Below are positions 1-5,942 of a stretch of 11,602 nucleotides of DNA, one piece after another. The stretch is from Spirochaetales bacterium (GTDB lineage: Bacteria; Spirochaetota; Spirochaetia; Sphaerochaetales; Sphaerochaetaceae), in NCBI GenBank assembly GCA_022785155.1, contig JALFRH010000118.1:1-11602 (forward strand), read 5' to 3'. Positions within the stretch are counted from its first letter, which is position 1. Each line of letters begins with the position of its first letter. The position numbers and the translations under genes are program-made. Under the pieces are notes generated by a model. The model was not told the origin of the DNA. It worked only from the letters and a program-made list of their open reading frames with translations, and searched no databases.

Positions 1-417
1 TCTTTCATGTTGTGGAAGTCCTATAAAACGAATGGAAGAAGCGTGCGGACTTCCACATCTGACACGCCTCTTTCCATTCGGTTTATGCAGATATTATATG
101 TTTTTTCTTATACCTATCCAATAACACGGTGCACTAAAAGACTTTTTATAGAATATTTGGACTTTACAATATTCCAAAAAAGGATGTTGTACCATGTCCT
201 AATTCTAACAAAAAAAGAGAAGTTGCAGAAAAGGATCCACTTGTAGGCAAAAACCTAGAGAATTCACCATAGAAAAGATCACTCTAACAAAATAAGTCTA
301 GATTCCAATCCCTGCTCACAATAAGCATTTCAGAATCCACCATTTGCGAAACTCGCCACAAAGAGGAATCTCCATTCATTTTGTTTTACAAATCTGCATT
401 TATCGTTTTATCCAACG
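1..417. other. Non-coding left edge with interleaved inverted repeats
   Basis: I see no convincing gene here. A 79-codon open frame at 7-246 has no Shine-Dalgarno site and a composition that does not look protein-like. The notable structure is at 11-84, where two inverted repeats interleave: 11-21 pairs perfectly with 47-57 (11 bp), and 26-45 pairs imperfectly with 63-84. The rest (about 90-417) is AT-rich with only short, mutually inconsistent hairpins around 150-180. I found no clear terminator for the leftward gene that ends at 418. Confidence 0.5.
11..84. repeat. Two interleaved inverted repeats
   Basis: TGTGGAAGTCC at 11-21 is an exact reverse complement of 47-57. The segment between them (26-45, core GAATGGAA and GCGTG) is an imperfect reverse complement of 63-84 (core CACGC and TTCCATTC) with small bulges. 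The arm order is A-B-A'-B', so the two helices are either alternatives or a pseudoknot, not nested stems. No poly-T follows either hairpin directly, so this is not an ordinary terminator. Function unknown; it could be the end of an element or RNA lying mostly outside the window. Confidence 0.6.
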
Positions 418-1497
418 CTACTCTGCTGTGTCAAATAATGTGACAGTAGTGTCGAAGTTGAGCCTTGCACCGACAGAAACATAACTGGTTCTAGTGGAGT
501 AATACATATTTACGATGAACCTGCCCATGTGCCATGTGACATCAAAGGATAGGATGTCATTGACCTTTTGGGAAAGATTAAAGGTATGCTCGAATTCCCA
601 TGGCCTATCAGGATCATAGAATGCCTTATCTTTTCCTGCCTCTGCAAGATCCTCTTCCTTATATGCAATCTTTCCTTCCTCATAGGCCTTCACCTGATAG
701 GAAAGACTTGTAAATCCAAGATTCTTGAATATTGGATACTTGATCTCAGCCCCGAAAACAAGGAAGAGATGGTTGTATGAGGAAGGAACGCCTTCAGCCA
801 AGGTTCCATTATCTGTCCAGGACGGACTGAAGATTTCAGGAATTACGTGGGTGCTCTTCATATCGAAGGTCACTTCACCGAAGAGACGTACATATTCAAT
901 AGGATTTACAGATAAACCGAAGAGAAGAGAATCCATTCTGAGATACTTGTACCATTCTCCAAACTCTGGAGTAACTTCCGATCCTTTCTCCATATACTTG
1001 TAGGTTCCGTCTCCATAGTGACTGCAATAGTGGTTGTAGCCGAAACGGAGAGCGACTTTATCTGCAAAGCTTGCAGCAAGACCGTAGAAATAGACGCCAT
1101 CGTATCCTATTGTGTCCGCAACCTCCCCTTCCATTGCAGACGTCAATGAGCCATGAACCTCAAGGCCTAATGATATAGGAGATAGGATGCTGTCGAAAGT
1201 AAATGTATTTCTGAAAAGAGATAAAGTTTCACCAATATGATAGATGGCAAAGAAAGGTTTTACTCTCCAAGGCTTCTCTGTGTCATTGAATGTAAACTTA
1301 TTTTCATTCTGATAGAAATATTCAGGATAGCCCTTATATACACCGGCATACTGAAAATCAAGGGCCGGGCGGCTTCTGTCCGCACTGCTTTCCTTGAAGG
1401 TAGGCTTGAAGGAAAGAAGCTCGAGTCTGTAATCAAAGGAAGCAAAGAGAGATGCTGCAGAAATAAGTATTACCAAGATTGTAAATAGTTTTTTCAT
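418..1497 (-). CDS. Exported beta-rich protein, probable outer-membrane barrel, function unknown
   Basis: A 359-residue protein. I chose the ATG at 1497 because GGAG lies 6 bases upstream and the protein then begins with a classic signal peptide: MKKL followed by a hydrophobic run (TILVILISAASLF) and an ASF site near residues 20-22. A start 27 bases upstream at 1524 keeps the frame but spoils the signal peptide. The mature part is rich in aromatic residues and alternating polar/hydrophobic strands (for example LRFGYNHY, RFIVNMYYSTRTSYVSVGARLNF near the C-terminus), as in beta-barrels of diderm bacteria. It does not end in the usual terminal Phe; the last residues are LFDTAE. It stands alone on the minus strand and ends in TAG. 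The family is not recognised with confidence; a DUF1207-like barrel is a weak guess. Confidence 0.75.
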   Translation of the reverse strand: MKKLFTILVILISAASLFASFDYRLELLSFKPTFKESSADRSRPALDFQYAGVYKGYPEYFYQNENKFTFNDTEKPWRVKPFFAIYHIGETLSLFRNTFTFDSILSPISLGLEVHGSLTSAMEGEVADTIGYDGVYFYGLAASFADKVALRFGYNHYCSHYGDGTYKYMEKGSEVTPEFGEWYKYLRMDSLLFGLSVNPIEYVRLFGEVTFDMKSTHVIPEIFSPSWTDNGTLAEGVPSSYNHLFLVFGAEIKYPIFKNLGFTSLSYQVKAYEEGKIAYKEEDLAEAGKDKAFYDPDRPWEFEHTFNLSQKVNDILSFDVTWHMGRFIVNMYYSTRTSYVSVGARLNFDTTVTLFDTAE

Positions 1498-1515
1498 ATT
1501 ATTCTCCGAAAGAGG

Positions 1516-1521
1516 ATTATA
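1516..1521 (-). promoter_or_regulatory. -10 box (TATAAT) of the exported barrel-like protein
   Basis: The minus strand reads TATAAT at 1521-1516, a perfect -10 hexamer, 18 bases upstream of the ATG at 1497. The -35 is poor: TTGCTT is present, but about 20 bases away. If used, the mRNA leader would be only about 12 bases (TCGGAGAATAAT), just enough to hold the Shine-Dalgarno site. Confidence 0.45.
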
Positions 1522-1524
1522 CAC

Positions 1525-1841
1525 TATCCTACACTTTAAAAAAGCAAACTCTTATAAATTATGAACAATTTATCGCTATATGAATAAAAGGTTGCATTTT
1601 CGTAAGAAAAAGGTCCATGACTTTACCTTTTCCAACTGGCTGAAGACTGCGGATGCATCAACCCTTTCAAAAGGACAGAAGACTACAGCTAAGACAGAAA
1701 TGAAAATACAGGAATTTCTGTAGAAGAAAGGAGTGTACGCCAAATAGCCTCAGCATACACAATCATATTAAGAGCATAAAGGAAAAGCCTACCATATTCC
1801 CCTGTGTCATTTATGAGTCATCCCTTATCTTCCGTTTCACC
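1525..1841. other. Intergenic stretch with one doubtful 47-codon frame
   Basis: The only open frame worth naming is 1580-1723 (+), 47 codons, starting MNKRLHFRKKKVHDF and ending KIQEFL before TAG. It has no Shine-Dalgarno site and I recognise nothing in it. It could be a gene relic (the FTFSNWL stretch reads like protein) or chance. The remaining sequence, 1724-1841, shows no gene or clear hairpin. The terminator of the leftward small gene begins at 1842. Confidence 0.3.
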
Positions 1842-1871
1842 AATAAAAATGACCCGGAATCCAACCGGGCC
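1842..1871 (-). terminator. Intrinsic terminator of the 56-residue basic protein gene
   Basis: Read on the minus strand, GGCCCGG (1871-1865) pairs with CCGGGTC (1857-1851): 7 bp with one G-T pair, and a 7-base loop. A T-rich tract (ATTTTTATT, 1850-1842) follows. It lies 22 bases past the stop codon of the small gene and supports it as a separate transcription unit. Confidence 0.85.
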
Positions 1872-1893
1872 TTACCATAACTGGAAAAGAGAA

Positions 1894-2064
1894 TCACATA
1901 AGATCCTTTGGCTTACGAGCAGTGTTACCTGTCTTTTCACAGTATGCAACGTGGCGGAGCTTACCATTCTCGAAGACACTCTTCATCTTGATGACACCAC
2001 CCCACTTGCTGAGAAGAACCTTAGAACCTTCACGATGAGCGTTCTTTGATACATTACCTGCCAT
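1894..2064 (-). CDS. Small basic protein of 56 residues, unrecognised
   Basis: The protein begins MAGNVSKNAHREGSKVLL and ends KTGNTARKPKDLM before TGA. It has about 12 Lys/Arg and 4 Asp/Glu, so it is strongly basic, with a single Cys in VAYCEKTGN. The start is secure: the minus strand has GGAGG 9 bases upstream of the ATG. A perfect -35 (TTGACA) and a TAATAT -10 with a 17-base spacer lie upstream, and an intrinsic terminator lies 22 bases past the stop, so this is a monocistronic, probably highly expressed gene. The size, charge and strong signals resemble a ribosomal or ribosome/nucleic-acid-associated protein, but I cannot match it to L28, L31, L32, L33, L34, L36, S21 or Thx. No signal peptide or membrane segment is present. 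The function assignment is open; its reality as a gene is well supported. Confidence 0.85.
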   Translation of the reverse strand: MAGNVSKNAHREGSKVLLSKWGGVIKMKSVFENGKLRHVAYCEKTGNTARKPKDLM

Positions 2065-2104
2065 AATCTATATTCCTCCGACATGAATTTCAACTTACCG
2101 AGTC

Positions 2105-2133
2105 ATATTACCGACATTGCATCAATTTGTCAA
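2105..2133 (-). promoter_or_regulatory. Consensus sigma-70 promoter of the small basic protein
   Basis: On the minus strand TTGACA (2133-2128) is a perfect -35. A 17-base spacer separates it from TAATAT (2110-2105). Predicted transcription start is near 2098, giving a leader of about 34 bases that contains the GGAGG site. This is the best promoter in the window. Confidence 0.85.
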
Positions 2134-2482
2134 ACACATACTCAGCACTATGACTCTATCACATTGAAGGCAACTCTCTCAAGTCCCAACACAGGGTTTT
2201 AAGCACCATTATTGATAATGTTGCAGCAGAATTCTTCTCTTAGCTACAGGATGGATTTGATTCTAAAGCCCAAGACCTGAATATTTCTTTTTAAACTTTT
2301 ATTTACGTTTCTTATGAGACAAAAAAACGATACCGGTTTATATTTCTTTTTGTTTTTAAAGGCATATATGAAACTTAAGTGTACACCTTCAAGATTATTA
2401 TGTAATAAGTCTCCCTGGAATATCGAAAAAAAGATAATGGGGATCAAAATACGAAAAATTAATAAAAAAAACTAAAACCCAC
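2134..2482. other. AT-rich intergenic stretch without a gene
   Basis: A 67-codon minus-strand frame at 2244-2447 has no Shine-Dalgarno site and a Lys/Phe/Ile-rich composition expected of AT-rich non-coding DNA, so I do not call it. CATTAT-TG-ATAATG at 2207-2220 is a short inverted repeat with 6-bp arms and could be a regulator site, but nothing ties it to a promoter. Nothing else stands out. Confidence 0.5.
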
Positions 2483-2512
2483 TTGTCAAAGACCATTATT
2501 TTCCGTTATAGT
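2483..2512 (+). promoter_or_regulatory. Promoter of the tRNA-Thr gene
   Basis: TTGTCA (2483-2488) and TATAGT (2507-2512) are separated by 18 bases. Predicted start is near 2519, giving a short 5' leader of about 24 bases before the mature tRNA at 2543. The leader contains the perfect 12-base palindrome GAACATATGTTC (2525-2536). Confidence 0.65.
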
Positions 2513-2542
2513 CCTACGTGTTGAGAACATATGTTCCCACAT

Positions 2543-2616
2543 GCCGCCTTAGCTCAGCTGGCCAGAGCACGTGATTTGTAATCTCGGGGTCGTTGGTTCG
2601 AATCCGACAGGCGGCT
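2543..2616 (+). tRNA. tRNA-Thr (anticodon UGU)
   Basis: A complete cloverleaf is visible. The acceptor stem GCCGCCT pairs with AGGCGGC over 7 bp. The D arm is GCTC/GAGC. The anticodon loop TTTGTAA places TGT at positions 34-36, which reads ACA and related Thr codons. The variable loop is GGGTC, and the T arm GTTGG-TTCGAAT-CCGAC is perfect. The discriminator base is T and the CCA end is not encoded, so it must be added after transcription. The anticodon stem CGTGA/TCTCG has one T-T mismatch in its third pair. The gene stands alone with its own promoter and terminator. Confidence 0.95.
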
Positions 2617-2617
2617 T

Positions 2618-2645
2618 ATCCCATCGAAAGATGGGATTTTTATTT
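2618..2645 (+). terminator. Intrinsic terminator of tRNA-Thr
   Basis: ATCCCATC (2618-2625) and GATGGGAT (2630-2637) form an 8-bp perfect stem around a GAAA tetraloop, followed by TTTTATTT. It begins one base after the mature tRNA end. Confidence 0.92.
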
Positions 2646-2683
2646 GCCTAATCAAAAAGTAATCCCATTCTTGTCGGTAAACA

Positions 2684-2718
2684 TTTCCTCTTAAGGAAAA
2701 AGACAGTATATTTTTCCT
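2684..2718 (+). repeat. Two mutually exclusive hairpins upstream of the S9 peptidase
   Basis: AGGAAA at 2694-2699 can pair back to TTTCCT at 2684-2689 (6 bp, 4-base loop). The same bases, extended to AGGAAAAA (2694-2701), can pair forward with TTTTTCCT at 2711-2718 (8 bp, 9-base loop). Neither is followed by a proper T tract. Whether this region is transcribed is unknown, because the likely promoter of the peptidase lies downstream of it. Confidence 0.4.
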
Positions 2719-2738
2719 TTCCATAATTGTCTTATTTA

Positions 2739-2766
2739 TTGATTAAAGTCTAAGTGTTACTATATT
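2739..2766 (+). promoter_or_regulatory. Possible promoter of the S9 peptidase
   Basis: TTGATT (2739-2744), a 16-base spacer and TATATT (2761-2766) resemble a sigma-70 promoter. It ends only 3 bases before the ATG at 2770, so transcription from it would start at or just inside the start codon. Either the mRNA is leaderless or this match is not the real promoter. Confidence 0.4.
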
Positions 2767-2769
2767 CCT

Positions 2770-4701
2770 ATGGAAAGAATACAACTAGAAGACTTTTTGA
2801 AGTACAACTATTTATCGGGAATCAAGGTCACTGACTATGGCACAATATTCGTAAAAACAAATGCCAAAAAGGATAAAACGGGGTATGAGAGAAACTACTG
2901 CATTATCCGCGAAGATGGTAAAACCAAGCAATTGACATATGACGGCAATGCTGGATTTTTCAGGGTGAAGGATAATGCCCTCTATTTCCTGGCAAAAAGA
3001 AGTGAAGAAGAGAAAAAAGATGAATACAACAGTGTAATCTACAAGCTGGAGCTTGATGGAGGTGAGGCTCATCCTGCCTTAACCATTGATTCCACGATCT
3101 CTTCCTTCGACTTTATTACAGATGACACTCTCATTGGAACCAAAGGCGTAGACAAGAGGATTGAAAATCTTTCGGTGGAAGAGAGAAAGAAGATTGAAAA
3201 AGAACTCGAGGGGTATGAAGACATTGAGGAATGCGGCTTCTATCTCAATGGCGAAGGATATACCAATGGCAGAAGAAGCAGACTTGTAGTCATCAAAGAT
3301 GGTAAATGCCAGAGAGTATTTGACGATGATTTTTCTATACAGAACTACTCCATCAGCCCTGACAAATCGAAGATTCTTGCTGTAGGAGAAACAAGAAAGA
3401 GCCCAAAAGAACAGTTCTTCTCTGAAATAAGGGAAGTCAACACATCTGATTGGAGCTGGAAGACCATTCTTCCCCTGGGACATATCTCCGTTTACTCAGC
3501 TTTCCATCTTTCTGACAAAATAGTCGCCATCGGCAACACTATGGATAAATATGGCCTCAATCAGAATCCAGACTTCTTTGTTGTTGAAAACGAGACAATA
3601 AAGCTCCTTGCATCTTGGGGAGAATCCATTGGGAATTCCGTGGGGACAGATGTAAGATTCGGAGGAGGAGAAAGCATTGTAAGGGACGGAGATTATATCT
3701 ACTTCTCCACTACCCTGGACCACTCTTCCTATATCTACAGAATAGATGTAAATGGAAAGATTGAAAGCATAATCGGAGACGAAGGAAGCGTGGATTGTTT
3801 CTCCGTCCACAATGGAAAACTAATGTTCATCGGCCTACGGGACCAGAAACTACAGGAAGTATATGACGAAAACGAAGTGTGCCTTACATCATTCAACACC
3901 TCTGTCCTTGAAGGTAAGTATGTAGCGGAACCTGAAGAAATAGAGTTTGAAAATGATGGCGTGACATTTACAGGTTGGGTGATCAAACCATTTGGATATG
4001 AAGAAGGCACAAAGTATCCTGCCATTTTCGATATCCATGGAGGACCCAAGACTGTCTATGGCACGGTATTCATGCATGAAATGCAGTATTGGGCGAATCA
4101 TGGATACTTTGTTTTCTGGACCAACCCAAGAGGTGCAGATGGCAGAGGAAACGAGTTTGCAGACATCAGGGGTAAGTATGGAACCATAGATTACAGCGAC
4201 CTCATGAAGTTCACTGATGTAGTTTTGGAGAAATATCCTGATATAGACAAAGAGAGACTTGGAGAAACGGGTGGAAGCTATGGTGGTTTTATGTCCAACT
4301 GGATTCTTGGGCATACAGATAGATTCAAGGCCATTGCAACCCAGCGCTCCATATATAACTGGGTATCCTTCTGGGGAACCAGCGATATAGGTCCATATTT
4401 TGCAGCAGACCAGTGCGCCGCCAACATAGATGACCTTGAAGGCCTTTTCCATCGCTCTCCTATGGAAGAGATCCTGAAGAATGCAAAGACACCTACACTT
4501 ATCATCCACTCGGACAAAGACTATAGATGTCCAGTCAGTGAAGGCTATCAGCTCTACTCAGCACTGGTGGAAATGGGTGTAGACAGCAAGCTTATGCTCT
4601 TCCATGACGAAACCCATGAGCTGTCAAGAAGTGGTAAGCCATTGAATAGGATCAAGAGGCTAAGGGAAATCACACTGTGGATGGATAAGTATCTCAAATA
4701 A
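2770..4701 (+). CDS. S9 family serine peptidase (acylaminoacyl/prolyl-oligopeptidase type)
   Basis: A 643-residue cytoplasmic peptidase expected to cleave short peptides or acylated N-terminal residues. Roughly residues 10-390 form the beta-propeller that filters substrates by size, and about 400-643 form the alpha/beta-hydrolase domain. HGGP (423-426) is the oxyanion-side motif. The nucleophile is Ser503 in GGSYGGF, the acid is Asp584 in HSDKDYRCP, and the base is His616 in DETHE, so the triad is complete with family-typical order and spacing. Length is normal. No signal peptide is present. The start MERIQLEDFLKY matches the usual N-terminus of the family, so 2770 is favoured although no Shine-Dalgarno site precedes it. 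It is probably monocistronic: the next gene has its own promoter. Exact substrate preference cannot be read from sequence. Confidence 0.95.
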   Translation: MERIQLEDFLKYNYLSGIKVTDYGTIFVKTNAKKDKTGYERNYCIIREDGKTKQLTYDGNAGFFRVKDNALYFLAKRSEEEKKDEYNSVIYKLELDGGEAHPALTIDSTISSFDFITDDTLIGTKGVDKRIENLSVEERKKIEKELEGYEDIEECGFYLNGEGYTNGRRSRLVVIKDGKCQRVFDDDFSIQNYSISPDKSKILAVGETRKSPKEQFFSEIREVNTSDWSWKTILPLGHISVYSAFHLSDKIVAIGNTMDKYGLNQNPDFFVVENETIKLLASWGESIGNSVGTDVRFGGGESIVRDGDYIYFSTTLDHSSYIYRIDVNGKIESIIGDEGSVDCFSVHNGKLMFIGLRDQKLQEVYDENEVCLTSFNTSVLEGKYVAEPEEIEFENDGVTFTGWVIKPFGYEEGTKYPAIFDIHGGPKTVYGTVFMHEMQYWANHGYFVFWTNPRGADGRGNEFADIRGKYGTIDYSDLMKFTDVVLEKYPDIDKERLGETGGSYGGFMSNWILGHTDRFKAIATQRSIYNWVSFWGTSDIGPYFAADQCAANIDDLEGLFHRSPMEEILKNAKTPTLIIHSDKDYRCPVSEGYQLYSALVEMGVDSKLMLFHDETHELSRSGKPLNRIKRLREITLWMDKYLK

Positions 4702-4723
4702 TGTACAAATATATGACAAAGTG

Positions 4724-4752
4724 TTGAATCATTTATGATATTCAGTAATAAT
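4724..4752 (+). promoter_or_regulatory. Promoter of the ECF transporter cluster
   Basis: TTGAAT (4724-4729) is followed after 16-17 bases by TAATAAT (4746-4752). Predicted start is near 4759, giving a leader of about 40 bases with AAGGAAG before the ATG at 4798. The leader is too short for a typical riboswitch, and I see none. Confidence 0.6.
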
Positions 4753-4797
4753 GAGTATCACATTGAGCACATATCTCTATGTAAAGGAAGAAATACT

Positions 4798-5352
4798 ATG
4801 AATAAAAAATCACCTGTAGTTACAATCGTCGCCATTGGTATCGGCGCTGCATTGTTCTTTGTTCTTGGTAGATTTGTTGCTATTCCAAGTCCAGTACCTA
4901 ACACAAACATCTCCATCCAGTATGGTCTCTTGGCTTTCATGGCAACACTCTTCGGACCTCTTGCAGGTCTCTTGATTGCATTCATCGGACATGCCCTCAT
5001 CGACTTCTCATATGGTTGGGGAATCTGGTGGAGCTGGGTCATCGCCAGTGGTGTTGCAGGCCTTATAATGGGTTTGGGAACAAAGAAAGTCGATATTGAA
5101 AAGAATGGCTTCGGCAAGGGAGACATCATCGTCTTCAACCTCTCCCAGGTTGTAGCACACATTGTGGCTTGGGGTGTCGTAGCACCGGTTTTGGATATCC
5201 TCATCTACTCAGAGCCTGCAAACAAAGTATTTGTCCAGGGTCTTGTAGGCGGAATTGCAAATATCGTAACAACAGCAATCGTCGGAACTCTTCTCGCTGT
5301 TGCTTTTGCAGCTGCAAAGCCTAAGGCAGGAAGCCTTAAGAAAGAAAACTAA
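4798..5352 (+). CDS. ECF transporter S component, UPF0397 family
   Basis: A 184-residue integral membrane protein that would bind the substrate of an energy-coupling-factor importer. The sequence has the hallmarks of UPF0397 (within the ECF-ribofla_trS superfamily): an N-terminal VAIGIGAALFFVLGRFVAIP helix, PNTNISIQYGLLAFMA, LFGPLAGLLIAFIGHALID, and a Trp-rich GWGIWWSWVIASG loop. About five or six hydrophobic segments are visible (9-28, 42-70, 79-95, 109-135, 148-172), with a Lys-rich C-terminal tail. I chose 4798 rather than an upstream ATG at 4735 because AAGGAAG lies 8 bases before it and the family starts there. It is first in a cluster with the ATPase and EcfT genes, but a strong terminator follows it directly. 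The substrate is unknown; related clusters are often labelled thiamine-precursor-like without proof. Confidence 0.9.
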   Translation: MNKKSPVVTIVAIGIGAALFFVLGRFVAIPSPVPNTNISIQYGLLAFMATLFGPLAGLLIAFIGHALIDFSYGWGIWWSWVIASGVAGLIMGLGTKKVDIEKNGFGKGDIIVFNLSQVVAHIVAWGVVAPVLDILIYSEPANKVFVQGLVGGIANIVTTAIVGTLLAVAFAAAKPKAGSLKKEN

Positions 5353-5369
5353 GTTTTTCTTCTTTAATG

Positions 5370-5400
5370 TGGGGAATGGTTTTTTCATTCCCCATTTTTT
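5370..5400 (+). terminator. Strong intrinsic terminator inside the ECF cluster
   Basis: TGGGGAATG (5370-5378) pairs perfectly with CATTCCCCA (5386-5394) around a 7-base loop and is followed by six T. It sits 17 bases after the S-component stop and 26 bases before the ATPase start. No room remains for a separate promoter, so the ATPase and EcfT genes depend on partial read-through. Confidence 0.92.
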
Positions 5401-5426
5401 GTTAATCTTTATCCATCGAGGTCGTT

Positions 5427-5921
5427 GTGGAAGAGAGTATCATCAGCTTCAAAAACTTTGGATTCAAGTATACAGCTCAGGCTGAGCCTACGCTGAAAGG
5501 TATAAACCTGGATATACATAAAGGGGAGAAGATCCTTATCTGCGGTCCATCCGGCTGTGGTAAGTCAACCCTCTTCAACTGTCTTAACGGCCTTATCCCC
5601 GCTTCCTACAGCGGAGAAGCAACAGGAGAATTGATAATCGAGGGAAAGAGCTTCAAAGATCTTGATATCTTTACCCTCTCCAAGATTACAGGAACAGTGC
5701 TCCAAGACTCGGATGGGCAGTTCATAGGCCTTACTGTGGGAGAAGACATTGCCTTCGCCATGGAGAACGACAACATTTCCCTATCTGAAATGAAAGAGCG
5801 TGTATTGAATGCAGCCAAGAAAGTAGGCATAGATGCATTCTTGGATCACGCTCCCCATGAACTATCTGGGGGACAGAAGCAGAGAGTATCCCTGGCAGGG
5901 GTTATGGTGGACAACGCATAG
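5427..5921 (+). CDS. N-terminal fragment of the ECF ATPase, ending at the amber codon
   Basis: If TAG at 5919-5921 terminates, the product is 164 residues, beginning MEESIISFKNFGFKY and ending VMVDNA. It contains Walker A, the Q-loop and the LSGGQ signature but lacks Walker B, D-loop and H-loop. It could bind nucleotide only weakly and would not be expected to hydrolyse ATP. Listed separately so that the conceptual translation is on record; it is part of the interrupted gene at 5427-7133. Confidence 0.6.
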   Translation: MEESIISFKNFGFKYTAQAEPTLKGINLDIHKGEKILICGPSGCGKSTLFNCLNGLIPASYSGEATGELIIEGKSFKDLDIFTLSKITGTVLQDSDGQFIGLTVGEDIAFAMENDNISLSEMKERVLNAAKKVGIDAFLDHAPHELSGGQKQRVSLAGVMVDNA

Positions 5922-5942
5922 ATATTTCTCTTTGACGAGCCA

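Noticed and set aside
7..246. 79-codon plus-strand frame at the left edge
   Set aside because: No Shine-Dalgarno site, no recognisable features, and it runs through the inverted repeats.
1804..2049. 81-codon plus-strand frame
   Set aside because: Antisense to the 56-residue basic protein, which has promoter, Shine-Dalgarno site and terminator on the minus strand; the frame also crosses that terminator.
2207..2220. CATTAT-TG-ATAATG inverted repeat as a Fur-like box
   Set aside because: The arms match only part of a Fur or PerR box and no promoter overlaps it; likely chance in AT-rich DNA.
3889..4509. Minus-strand open frame of 206 codons inside the S9 peptidase
   Set aside because: Shadow of the peptidase coding strand; no Shine-Dalgarno site and no protein-like features.
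4702..4797. A riboswitch before the ECF S component
   Set aside because: The leader after the predicted promoter is only about 40 bases and shows no terminator/antiterminator pair or known aptamer pattern.
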